A stretch of DNA of 64,000 bases from Paramecium pentaurelia. Lineage: Eukaryota; Ciliophora; Oligohymenophorea; Peniculida; Parameciidae. Position numbers and translations under genes: made by a program. The stretch is taken from the NCBI GenBank assembly GCA_905183005.1, contig CAJJDO010000146.1:65151-129150 (forward strand), in the 5' to 3' direction. Of the stretch, positions 23,529 to 35,060 are shown piece after piece; the first letter of the stretch is position 1, and each line of letters begins with the position of its first letter. The notes beneath the pieces are model-generated. The model was not told the DNA's origin. It saw only the letters and a list, made by a program, of their open reading frames with translations, and did not search any database.

Positions 23529-25387
23529 TCATAACATTTAATTTTATCTTTCTGCACTTTAACTCTCTCTATAATCTTAACCTTTAAGAAAATCTGGACA
23601 ACTTTCTTTATTTGGATTAGTTAGAATCTAATATGATATCAATATATATACTCTCATCTTCTATTTTTCTAATTTTGGACAATTAGCCATTCTATGTCCC
23701 ATTCCATCACAATAACCACAAGAGCCATTTAAATCTTCATCTGATTTTAGTTTCTCTAAGAATTAAGGAATTTCTTTAATAATAATAATTTAATACTTTA
23801 TTTAGATTCTACAAGTAGATATTTTAAATCTAATAGAATTGATTCTTCTTATTATCTATTAACAAATGTTGTTGCTCTTCCTGTTTTACCTTATCTTCCA
23901 GTTCTTCCAATTCTATGTATGTAAGATTCAATCTAATTTAAAATACTATTTGTACATCTTTTGGCATATCATAATTAATAACATGTTTAATATCTGGAAA
24001 ATCTAAACCTTTAGCAGCTACATCAGTTGCTACCAATACATCTTTTTGTCCATTTAAGAATTATTTTAATGCTTTAGTTCTATCTTCCTATTATTTTCCT
24101 CCATGTAATCCAACTACTTCAACTCCTTTAATTAAAAGATATTCATTAATATCATCAACATCATTTTAATGTTCACTAAAAATAACAACAGGAGGTGTTG
24201 TTTTTTTGAGACAATCTAATAAATAGTGTAATTTTTCTTCTTGTTTAACATATAATATTTCCTATATAACATTCAAATTAATTTAACCACTTCTACCTAC
24301 ATTTATCACTAATGGATCTACTAATGTTTATTTTGTAAATTCTTATATTTTCTTTGGAAGTGTAGCACTAAATAACATAGTTTATCTAGGACCCTAAACT
24401 AAGGTATCAATTAATTAATCATACTGTGAAATGTTCTAATATATTTCTAATTTCCAATTCAAATACTTAATCTAACATTCTATCAGCTTCATCAAGAACT
24501 ATAAATCTACACAAATCCATATTTATTTTCTTTTTATTTACCATATCACTTATTCTTCCAGGAGTACCTATAACAATATGAACTCCATTTCTTATTGATT
24601 ATAATTATGATGACATGTCCATACCTCCTATACCTAATAAACAATGTATTGCTGGGAATCCCTACTATTTAATAAATTTCATTACTTTTTTCTAAAATTT
24701 CTGGCAATATTGTTTAGCCAATTCATAAGTCAAAATTGCCAATTCATGTGATGGAAGTAATATTAATGCAAATGGTCCTTCACCTCTTATTATTGGCATT
24801 TTCATCTCTTCTTCTATACATTATAATAAAGCAGGTAACAAAAATACTAAAGTTTTACCTTAACCACTAGGTGCTACTCCTATAATATCTCTTCCCATTA
24901 AACTTAAATATTAATTTATAAATTACACTGCTGGCAATCCTTACATTTGAATAGGAGTTGGCTTCTTAATTTTCATTTTGCTGAGGATTTTCAAAATTCT
25001 GTTATCTACTCTTAAATCTTAGAAAGATTTAATTGGAGGTGGAGGATCATTTCCTTCTATCATAATGGAATATTTCTTCAAAATCTTATCAATTTTATAT
25101 TAATCCCACAATCTTTATTTCTTTTTAGGTCTCCATCTTAAAATATAAATATATTATTTTTACTTTGATTTTACAATCTCTTTGCTTTTTAACAACATTA
25201 ATGTACTCCATGTTGAATTTTTCATAGCATTTTCTATTTACATCTATTCATAAGCCTAAATCTTCTATATATCCTCATCATTTATTTTCCTCATATTTCC
25301 ATTATCAATTCCTTATTACTTCATCTACATTTTCTCCTAAACAAGAGATCTTTTCTATTCATCCTATTATTATTATTATTGATGCAT
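23529..25387 (-). CDS. DDX41: DDX41-like DEAD-box RNA helicase with zinc knuckle
   Basis: DDX41 (Abstrakt) is a DEAD-box ATPase of the spliceosome in animals and plants. ATG 25387, TGA 23529-23531, about 590 residues. Visible motifs in order: Q-motif region KKPTPIQMQGLPA, motif I APSGQGKT, an IGTPGR motif Ib, motif II VLDEADRM, SAT, then HGG, VATDVAAKGLD and a C-terminal CCHC-type knuckle in GYCDGMGHRMANCPK, the feature that singles out DDX41. Introns lie near 25142-25168 and close to the 3' end (about 24 nt near 23638-23661), with more in between. Motif I has Q where most relatives have S or T (A-P-S-G-Q-G-K-T). Human DDX41 has a longer N-terminal extension; here it is short and glutamine-rich. 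Confidence 0.88.
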
Positions 25388-25417
25388 TTATTGAAAATTT
25401 ATTTTATATTTAATAAA

Positions 25418-26660
25418 TCAAGCTTCCTCTTCTTCTTCTTAATCTACTTTAGGTTTATTAGCATTTCCTTCAGCAGCTGCTTTATCTGCAGCCTCTTATT
25501 CAGCAGCTGCTTATTCAGCTGCTAATTCTGCAGCTTTTGCAGCTTCTTCTGCTAATCGTGCTTCTTCAGCTAATCTTGCTTCTTCAGCTAATCTTGCAGC
25601 TTCCTCTTCCTCCTCTTTCTTCTTTTAAATAGCAGCAGCAATTCTTTCTTTTAATTCTGCCAAAGCATCAGCTTTTTCTTCTGGAGGTACTGGTTCTTTA
25701 TTGACTCTTTCAATTTATTGTAATATCATAATGATTTCTTTTCTTATTCCATCTCCCATTTCAGTTGCAATAGGATTTTCATGCATAGTAATTGATTTAA
25801 GACTCTCTAAAGATTTAAGATTATTAAATTCATCCAATTTCTCAATTAAATTAGCTCTAAGATTAAGATGATGTAATTTTGGTAAATTTGGAATATCTGT
25901 TAATACAACAATTTTGTTTGCTCTTAAATGTAAAGTATGTAATTCAGGTAATTGATTTAAATGTCCTATTGAAATAATGGAATTTTATGCAGCCCAAATT
26001 TATTTAAGTTTCAATAAATTCTAGAATCTATAAATATATTCATATATAGATATAATTACCCTTCAAATGATTCTAATTTATTATTTCTTAATTCAAGAAT
26101 TTCTAATGTATTATGCCCATTAAAACCTTATGCACTTTTAATTAAATTATTTTTCAATGATAATTTCTTTAATCTAGGTACATTGATTTATGAAAAGTTA
26201 TTAATTTTATTATTGTCCAAATTTAATTCATCTAAGAATTCAAATGTATTTGGAACATTAAAACAATCCAAATTTGTTATTTGATTGAATGACAAATTCA
26301 AATTTGTTAAATATTTAATACTTTATAAAGTATTCACATCATTTAATTGATTATTTGCAAAACTAATTTTCCTCAAATTCACATAATTCAACATTATATT
26401 AAACAACTTATCTATTTTCTAATATACTTTATATTAATTTGTACCTTATTTTCACATATTAATTCAACAAATGTATATCCACTTAAATTGGCAGTTTTAC
26501 CAATTTTTTTAAGTCCCTCTTTTATATCATTATGTAACTTTTGTATTTATAAAGATTCTGGAGCATAATATTCATCTTATGGAACATCTGGCTCTTCAGG
26601 TTCAATTGGTTCTACTTATTCAACATCCTATTTCTCTTCTCCTTCATCTTATTAACTCAT
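25418..26660 (-). CDS. LRRC23: Leucine-rich repeat protein, LRRC23-like
   Basis: ATG 26660, TGA 25418-25420, about 390 residues. An acidic N-terminus (MSQQDEGEEKQDVEQVEP) leads into about eight LRRs of the SDS22 type: LTNLNLSFNQITNLDCF, LDELNLDNNKINNFSQI, LKKLSLKNNLIKSAQGF, LEILELRNNKLESFEG, LHTLHLRANKIVVLTDIP, LHHLNLRANLIEKLDEF. An LRR cap (ITMHENPIATEMGDGIRKEI) is followed by an alanine/glutamate helix with EEARLAEEARLAEEA and an acidic end. LRRC23 sits in radial spokes of motile cilia; the assignment rests on the acidic N-terminus and repeat style and could be another axonemal LRR protein. Introns near 26408-26433 and 26025-26057. The gene starts 55 bp from the end of the next minus gene. 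Confidence 0.75.
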
Positions 26661-26715
26661 ATTTATAAATAATAATAATAATGTAAAATTTTAATTATTT
26701 AACAGGTATCTAATT

Positions 26716-28879
26716 TCAAAATCCAATCTAAACATTATCACTCATTATGTTTTTCATCTAATTCTCAAAATCATTCTCATAATCTTACACATAATGTAAT
26801 AATTCCCTTACAAAATGTTAATATTTCAATTCTCTAACACTTCTACCTACTGCTATATTCTTAGCATAAAATTCAAGTATTAAATAAAAATAGATTTAAT
26901 GTATATCTATGATCTTTACTATAGCACTCAATATTTCTATTTTGTATCCCTAAAATATATATATTATCAATTTTACCATCACAATTGATGAATATAACAT
27001 CAATCTTCTATTATCATCCACATAAAGATTTGTTTAACCTTATTCTTTTTATATAACATTAACTAAAAACATTATATCATCTGCAGTTTCTATTGTAAAC
27101 ATGATTTCTGGTATAACTGTTCTAACAATATAACAATTTTTCTATTCTAATAATTCGAATTTATATTTTAATATTAACTATTTACCTTCAGCACCTAATT
27201 TCATTGAACATTAATTATCCCCTCCATTTCTATTAAATGATGATTGAATATATTATGAAATTATATTCAAAGAATTTATATCTGATTACCAAACAAAATC
27301 AAAATAACCATTATTTTATTCAATATCAATTTTCTATTTATCAATTTTTTATTTTTCTTATTATTATTACTTTGCAAAATCAATCATCTTATTATTATTC
27401 ACTACATGTTTATAATTAGGTCTAAAAACTGCAGCTACATTATTTTTTAATTATTTAAATTCCTCTTTACTATCTAAATATTATTTTATTTTCTATGCAA
27501 AACTAGTCAATACATCATGACTCTCAGATCTTATGTCTGGTAAAGCTCTTAAAAATTCAAGCAAATTTTCAGTCTAAGTTTTAATATTAGGTTATTATTT
27601 CCCATTCTTAGATAATTCTTAATCTATTTTTTTTTTATCTAAAAATAATTTTCGAAGTTCTTCATTTGAATCTAATTAATATAGAATCATGCTTTATTTA
27701 AAGCTATATCTCCATGATTTCTTTTTAATTAAATCTTCTGAATACAGACTATCTACACCAGCATATTTTTCTTTCAATTCAAATAATTCATCAATATTCT
27801 ATCTCTTCAATTGAAAAGCATAAAATTGTTATTTATAAAATTTTTTATCTTCATCTAACTCCTTTACATAAGGATAGAAAGTATCTAAAAATTCACAAAA
27901 AAATATATGTGTCTATTATAATTAATTTTAAATTATTACCACATTTTAATAGACATTGAGTCTATAATTCACGAATTTCTCCCAACTAAATTCAAACTTA
28001 TTGTAGAAAATATATTTAGTTATCACTGTAAATGTTGGAATTAATAAAAAAAAGTCTTATTCTTAATGGAAAATTAAATTTTCACGAAATGGATCCAAAA
28101 ACTGCCTAAATATAATGTATCAAAATACCCGAAATTGGCTGTCCAATGAAAGCTTTCAATAAGACATTATAAAACTTATTTTGCCATCAATACATCTTAT
28201 AGCTCAAGTTTGAAATCTTTTATAAATCCTTCTAGTTTTCCTTCAGATTCTTTCATTATTATTTTTACCTATTCCCCATTAAGACCATCATAATAATAAT
28301 CAATTTTTATACTGTCCCCTTAATTTATTTCATTTATTTTAAATATTTTAGCAATCTTAAAATGATTACAATAAGGAATTCTATTTTCTATATCATGTAT
28401 ACTTCAATAACAGTTTATCTTAAATCTTTTAATATTACTCAAATAGATGTATTTGAATCTTTTTAAATTCTTTTTTCATTGTAGAAATATTTTAGAAATC
28501 AATCTAAATTGAGCTATTTTAGATTTATTTTATCATATAATAATTATTTAATTTTCTTGGATGGTGGTTTTCTGTTGAGTTATAAATTATAATCTACATA
28601 AATATTGTCAATTTATTAAAAATAATCATCATAAGAGTGTATCTACAAACAAAAAAATTGACAAACCCGAATAGAATAATTTTAGTAATTTAATTACTTT
28701 ATCCAAAAATCAAATACTGAATAATAATTATTTTTAATAAGAAATCTTAGGCTCTCATCTTCTTCTTAAATTCGTTTGAAATTTAAATTGTATATTTCAA
28801 ATAAACAATTTCTAATTTCTCTATTTCTTTGGATTAATTGACTATAAGGTATAATTGTGTTTTGAATTGTACTCTTCAT
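26716..28879 (-). CDS. Hypothetical protein, possible frameshift near its N-terminus
   Basis: From ATG 28879 (MKSTIQNTIIPYSQLIQ) to TGA 26716-26718. Introns near 28382-28403, 28109-28131 and 26949-26975 join the frames into about 660 residues of mostly helical, charged sequence, with aromatic segments such as NFGQFLDPFRENLIF and KFEFSWEKFVNYRLNVY, and a conserved-looking end with AKNIAVGRSVRELKYQHFVR. The first ~125 residues are in a frame that meets TGA near 28503; one base of shift (gattgattt) would lead into the next exon. Either there is an indel, or a separate short gene lies upstream and this one begins at ATG 28479. No family identified. Confidence 0.6.
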
Positions 28880-29910
28880 GAGATTGTATTAAATTAAAAT
28901 CAAGATCAAGATCAAACCTAACTTATATGAAGACCTAGATATATAAATATTTAGTTGTTGAAATATCTAAATATAAAGTCTATTCAGCTATATGCATTAT
29001 ATTAAATTAAAAATACTTCAATACTTATTGAAATCAATTTGAATGTTCTTATTTTTGAAGAATTAGTTAATTATTTTAAATAGTTATGATCCTTACTAAA
29101 ATTTCTAGAGGAATAAAAAATTTATTTTGTTTAATAAATACTTGTAGCAACTCTTAACTAAAAATTATTTTATTTTTATAGAGATGAATAGGAAATATAA
29201 GAATTTAAATAGAAAAGACTTAAAAGAAACAAAAAGAATAAATTATAATTAATAAAATTAAAAATATAATTCAATAAAATGTATATAAATTAACGTATTT
29301 ATGGAGTAATTAAATAAAACAGAAATACTTTATTATAAATTATTTTAATTAAATAATAATTATTCATAAATAACATATTGGGATCAAGATATAAATTTTG
29401 ATTATTATATAAAGCCATATATTTAGATTAATTGAAAAAAATAAAAATATCTAGATTGAATATTTAGAAATAAATAATAATATATATTATTTTATAATAT
29501 TTGTTGTAAAATAATTAACAATAATGAATTTATGATTATTATTTGTTGTAAATATATTATTTAATATTTAATTAAAGAAATTATTTAAGAAATTCTATAT
29601 AAATAATCATCAAATGGGAATCATTATGATATATAGTTGATCTTATTTAAATAGTGGAAATATTATCTATGGAATGATATATTTAATTAGAATTTAATGA
29701 TTCTTTATTCTTATTTGAGAATATTACATTATAAAATGTATGAGAAGGTACTTTTCATTTAATTAAACTTTGAATAGAATAGTTAATTATCTTACGTTGA
29801 TTTATGGTAATATATATTATTTTGTTAATTAAATCATAAATATTACATATTATTCAATCTTTTAAACTGGTTCTAATAATTTTGAAGGCAAAGCATTATT
29901 TTATATTTTA
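28880..29910. other. Long AT-rich spacer
   Basis: About 1 kb, nearly all A and T, with dense TGA in all six frames. It separates the divergent unknown minus gene and the thioredoxin gene. No RNA gene or repeat structure recognised. Confidence 0.5.
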
Positions 29911-30294
29911 ATGAATTGCTTAGAAATAAATACTTTAAAGGATTGGTTTGAATAAGTAGTTAACAATTAAAGACCTGTCGTAGTTAGTTTTTTTGCAGAT
30001 TGGTATTTAGTCAAACAAATAAAATTTAGGTGTGCCCCATGCCTCAAACTCAATCCATAATTAATTTAAGAAGCTGAAAAGAATACTGAAAAATGGTAGT
30101 TGGTTTTGGTTAATGTGAACAATGATGAACTTTATGACGTGGTGCAATAATTTGCGGTATAAGTTATATTTGATTATTATTAGAAAGCTTAAGTTCCATC
30201 TGTATGTTTATTTAACATGGGAACTCAAAAAGACTTAATGACAGGATATAGTGAACGTAAGATTAAGTCTTTTTTAGAAAAGATTAGAAGCTGA
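29911..30294 (+). CDS. Thioredoxin
   Basis: Thioredoxins reduce protein disulfides. ATG 29911 to TGA 30292-30294, about 110 residues, the normal family size. The order is typical: VVVSFFADWCAPCLKLNP with active site W-C-A-P-C, then WQLVLVNVNND (strand and Asp), then the cis-proline element AQVPSVCLF and a last helix (IKSFLEKIR). The active-site Trp-Cys codons are split by a 26-nt intron (gtatttag...aaatttag, near 30003-30028); a second intron lies near 30158-30183. The common active-site form is WCGPC; WCAPC also occurs in true thioredoxins. No signal peptide, so cytosolic is likely. Confidence 0.92.
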
Positions 30295-30889
30295 TTTTTA
30301 CTATTGTATTTTAAATGTCATTTATAATATATTTAACAAACGTAAGTATGGTTAAGTTATTTCTGTTATTAAATTACAAAGAATTGATATTGATTAATGA
30401 GAAGGTTATTGTGAATAGTTATAAGATTTAATTAAATATTCTGCAAATTGCTTTTGTATCTTTTATAAATGACTCATATTGATATTTTTATTTAATGATT
30501 AATGATTAATGATAAATGCAATTTGTTCTATAAATTTGTAAATCGATTATGAGAAATTCAATTTTCAATTACTTTTAGATTCAATTGGAAGGTATTAGAA
30601 AAATATATAGAATTGTTTTATGTAAATAAATGTATTTATATAAGGAATTAAGAAGTAACATATTCTTATTTAATATAAAATAATTAATGTTTTCTACTTT
30701 CATGTAGATAATATAGTAACAAGTATATAGGGGTTTTATATATTTCCTAACTCCAAAAAAAGATGAATTTTGATATTGAGAGTATATAGTATATGGATTT
30801 AAATATCTCATTAATTGATTATAATAATAATATAATTTAATAGCAGCCAAAGATTTTAATATGAGTATTATCTTATTATATTAAATAAC
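30295..30889. other. AT-rich spacer
   Basis: Nearly 600 bp with no supported gene. One open frame on the minus strand lacks an ATG and contains no TAA/TAG glutamine codons, unlike the real genes here. Contains a short gattaatgattaatgat iteration near 30495. Confidence 0.5.
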
Positions 30890-32338
30890 ATGAATGGTTT
30901 TACATTGACCTTTGTTGACAAAAATTTAGAGAAGAAGTATTAAGAGAACTATTCACTTGAATTATTTGGTGTTTTCAGATATACAATGGGATTAATGTCT
31001 ATATCAAACATTATCTTAAGTATGTTTTTGATATAAAGAGACAAAACATTAATAGGCTATATTTTAATTTCAATTAGCTGTTCATGGACATTAATTTTTT
31101 ATTATCTAAAGATGAAATAATACTATATATCCTTGATTGGTTATCTGATTTCAACCCTCAGTTTATTTGCTTCATTTTATCATTTGATACCCTTATATTA
31201 CCCAGATTTTACTGATGAATAATATGAATGGATATTTGATATTTCATAGTTCTTGGCATTGAATTTCGCTTTAACCCCAAATTTTATGTTAAATCAAATA
31301 TTATAACTGATATGCATATTTTCACGATTGTTTATGCGTAACTATAATTATATAAATCCTTATTCATTTATTTTTGCTCTCTATTTAATACTCTTTTGGT
31401 AAAAAGAATATTTTAGACAGAAACACAATAGATCATTATTTTTATTAAATGAGCAGTAAAAATCATCTTTTTCTATTTGGAATGATTTAGTAGATGAAAA
31501 AATAGTCTTATTAACATATAATGAACTTTGGGAGAGAATAGAATTATTACATGCAAATAAATCAATGAATGGATATATAAAACTTGAAAATAAGGATTTT
31601 TTAAAAGATTTTATGGTTGTGAATACTAAGATAAGTCTTAATTAATATTTATAAGAGAGAGTAAGAGATAAAACAAGAGAGTGTTAGATAAGAGTTATAC
31701 ATATGATAAAGAAGGATAGATTTATAGTGAATTGTGTGATAAATAAATTTGTTGATTTTAGAATTACAATAAAATTTTAAGAGTGTTAATCATCTATAAT
31801 CTAATAATGTAATAATAATGCTTATTTGAGAATATTATAGAAAATAAAAAAGATTAATAAAAAATTATATTACAAGGAGAATTTGAGAAACTTACTATAT
31901 ACATCATATTATATTAAAGAAAGGATTGTTGAATAGGTAGAGCAATTAAAATTTTATAAATTGAGATTATTTACGGATATTATTTTAAAAAAAGATAATA
32001 TTCGTATTAATTTTGAAATTAAGCAATTTTCAACAGTACTTCCATTATTTTATACATTACTATTCTGTTTAATGAAAATTTATGATATAACAGACATTTC
32101 TTTAAAAGAATAGAATAAAAATAATATTTAATTAATAATAAATGGAAAGGATATGGACATTCCTATTCATCAATTTAAAGTTTGTAAAAAGATAGTCAGT
32201 CATTTATTATATTAAATAGGATAAGATGAATGTGATTATCAATAGAATTTTTGTTGTTTGACTTTAGTTAATCAACCAGATATAATGGAGTAGACTTCAA
32301 AAAATGAATAATTAGTAACATTCAGTAATATTATGTGA
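30890..32338 (+). CDS. Membrane protein with about six N-terminal spans and a cytoplasmic tail
   Basis: A single intronless frame runs from ATG 30890 to TGA 32336-32338 (about 480 residues) with many TAA/TAG glutamines. Six hydrophobic stretches lie in residues ~35-190 (e.g. YTMGLMSISNIILSMFLI, ILISISCSWTLIFYYL, YISLIGYLISTLSLFASFY). The remaining ~290 residues are soluble and helical, with LNQYLQERVRDKTREC and two Cys-containing stretches near the end (DECDYQQNFCCLTLV). The layout, membrane sensor then helix, recalls ciliate sensory histidine-kinase-type proteins, but no H-box, N-box or GHKL motif is visible, so function is unassigned. It converges on the LpxB-like gene with 49 bp between stops. 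Confidence 0.72.
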
Positions 32339-32387
32339 AAGAGTTTATATATTATATTATTTTTGATTTATAAATGTGAATATTCTT

Positions 32388-34035
32388 TCATAATCCTTTA
32401 GCCCATCCCAAACTTTACATAGCTTCAATTCTTAAGTTTTCATTTTACTAAGTAGTAAAATTACTTTATGAGTGAATGTGATCATATACTTAAGCAGCTT
32501 TCAAGACTGTATTGGCAATTACTTGATAGGCAGAACTGTACCCAGTTAATTAGACACTATTGAATCTATTTGCCTAAAATGATAAAATCAATAAGATACT
32601 AATTCTGTAGGAACAGAGTTTTAACTTAAGGCTAAGGTTTTTTATAAGATAGGAGCATATTATTTTGCATAAAAATATCTAAGTTTTGGATCTTAATAAT
32701 GTTCTAATAAGGAGTAAGCAATTTTATTTGGAATTGTGGACATGACTAATTCTCTAGTTAGATATAAAAAGATAATAATTACGGATATACAATTCCATTA
32801 TATGCTATATTTAAGTCATTATCAATGCCATTGTAGAGGGATGTGTAATACATTTAAATAGTAGGTTTAGGATCGAGGATAATCTAAAAAATATATAGAT
32901 AAAGAATTAATTACAGTTGGTAATTAGAAGGCAGCACATTCAGCAACTATTTATCCATTACATGCTAAACCAATATCTGAAGCAGCAAGGGCTGAGAATT
33001 TTTCAGATTCAGTTTAAACTTGAATGACTTTAGCTGGCCATTTAATAGAATTGATAACTTTGATTGTTCGATCCTTGTGTTCAACAAATTCAGGAACTGA
33101 TACTATGATTTTAATTTAATCAGATGGATAATTCTTCATTTCATCAAGTTTGAGGAATCTTGAAATACCTTCAGCAGCAGTTTTAAGACAGAATGGTATT
33201 TCTTTAGATGTATTACCACCTGCAACAAATATTAATAATTCCTAATCTCCAATATTTTATTATTATCTATATTTCTTTCTTTATTCATTGATTCTATCTG
33301 CAAGGAAATCATCAAATCTAAAGAATTCACCTCCTGGAAGATAAATAGTATCATTTTAGACTAAATCTTTATATTAAGGACTGTTTGATAGAAGATGTCT
33401 AAATGCTCTATAAAGTCCATCTGGTCCAACTTATGTATGAGGGAATGTAAATTTTTCCCAATTACTCTTTAATTAAATAATTATGATATTATACTTGTTT
33501 CATTGGAGTTCTTGTGAACCAATGATCTACATACTTTTAACCATATTGAGGTTAATCTTTATGTGTTAAACCATATTGGAATGTAGGAGGACAAATTCGA
33601 TTGAAATGACGATAGGACTCTCTTAATTTCTTATAGAATTGAATCATGAAGAATTCATTTTCAAAATTCAAGAATGCTGATGGTTGATAATGTTAAACAA
33701 TTTCAAAGTATTACTTATCAAGTTTATTCAAAACTTTTTTATTGATCCATCTCTTGTACATATGGACTGGATGCATTGCATTCTCAGTACTAACTTAGCA
33801 ATAGAGTGTACGCTAATCTATAGAAATTTCTGAATGGAAAGAATGGTTTGTATTGGAATTCATGATAATCTACTCCAATTGTTTCTAATCCTTCATGACC
33901 CATTTAAGGACCTCCAATACCAACAAAACGGAATTCAGTGTCTGGTTTGGCTACCTTAATGGCTGACATCACACGTGCCAAATGTACATCTGTTGAAGGA
34001 CAAGCAGCAGACAAAAAAATCGTAGCTTATTTCAT
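32388..34035 (-). CDS. Lipid-A-disaccharide synthase (LpxB)-like glycosyltransferase
   Basis: Bacterial LpxB condenses UDP-diacylglucosamine with lipid X. ATG 34035 gives MKQATIFLSAACPSTDVHLA, matching the LpxB opening (F.S.GE.SGD.H...L), followed by PDTEFRFVGIGGPQM and EGLETIG as in LpxB (GxGGPxM...G). The C-terminal half has a Rossmann start EQELLIFVAGG-like stretch, then the donor-site region AASDIGLACNGQIVAECAAF with PTVI and PELL, comparable to SDLALASSGTATLEA...GTPMVV...VPEL. TGA at 32388-32390. Several introns; the middle was only partly traced. The acceptor-site SGD is PSTD here, so the substrate may differ. Plants carry organellar LpxB copies; a ciliate form may act in mitochondria. 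It begins 22 bp after the stop of the REEP-like gene, on the same strand. Confidence 0.72.
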
Positions 34036-34057
34036 TAAATATTAAATCTAATAATTA

Positions 34058-34621
34058 TCAAAAGTTTCTTGCAGACATTTTATCAACTATATCCAATAAA
34101 TCTTCTTTGATTTTCTCAGGATCCATTTATTTCAATTTCTTAAATACTAATATATATAACACATTGCAGCCATAGTATTTATTGTGTATTAACCAATATA
34201 TTATCAAAAATCTCACTATCCCATATAATGGAATCATCTTTTCTATTATTACATAAAGTAAAGGATCCAATAATAACATTACTCCCAATATCATATAATA
34301 CATAATTTAACGTAACTAATCTTATTCACTATTCAATTTGAATTTCATTGGATAAATTATAGCAGTCAATAACCAAATTATTTTTACATAACTTAAAATC
34401 CATATACTCAAAAATAATATCAAATATAATCCCAATCGAATTAAATTATAATCATAATTCTTTCTTACAATCTTCATAAATATTTTATTCAATGCTATTT
34501 TCTAAGCAAAACGATTAATGATTTCCTCATCAACAATCTCATGTATTTACTTTATCACACTAACATATTCTTCATTCAAATGAGATTAATCATTAAAACT
34601 TTATTTTTATGAATTATTCAT
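34058..34621 (-). CDS. REEP / DP1 / Yop1 (TB2-HVA22 family) ER-shaping membrane protein
   Basis: These proteins form hairpins that curve ER tubules. An intronless frame from ATG 34621 to TGA 34058-34060 encodes about 187 residues. After a hydrophilic ~60-residue N-terminus come two hydrophobic blocks: LIRLGLYLILFLSIWILSYV then IWLLTAIIYPMKFKL, and the family pattern Y-P-(M)-K ... D-QLRQIMYYMILGVMLLLDPLL ... MIPLYGIVRFLIIYWLIHN ... GCNVLY, which aligns with human REEP5 YP...K......W..YWVV....E......PFYYLLK..FLLWC......GA..LY. The C-terminus is short and charged. The N-terminal extension is longer than in yeast Yop1. Confidence 0.85.
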
Positions 34622-35060
34622 TATAATTAATAAATAAAATTCATTGATCTTTATAATATTAATTGTTATTCCAATCAAAATTCTCTAATTTTATTTAATT
34701 AGTTCAATTTATTATATAAAAATATATTAAAATGAACAAGATAAATAAATAAAACTTATTCAAAATATATATATTACTTTAATTAAACTAAGGTTGTAAA
34801 AATACCTTAATTTAATTAACTATGATATAAAAAAATTAGACTTAAATATATATATATTTAATTCTAATAATTATTTCTATAAATACTTTATTTATCAAAA
34901 ACAATTTATTTTTATTATATAAAATTTTTGCGTTTATTATGTTGAAGAAATTGTTATAAAATTATTAAACACATAATCCCTAATTATATAAATTTTTATA
35001 ATAATTTCTATTGTATCTTATATTAATTATGTAAATAAATTATAATATTTTGATATAAAA
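34622..35060. other. AT-rich spacer
   Basis: About 440 bp with no frame of note; presumably the promoter of the REEP-like gene and the 3' flank of the dehydratase-like gene. Confidence 0.5.

Noticed and set aside
30581..30850. Open minus-strand frame of 89 codons (NQLMRYLNPYTIYSQ...)
   Set aside because: It has no ATG at its start and contains no TAA/TAG glutamine codon, whereas every real gene here uses many. The composition is AT-driven.
30890..32338. Membrane histidine kinase
   Set aside because: The layout is suggestive, but no H-box, N-box or G-box motif is present in the soluble part.
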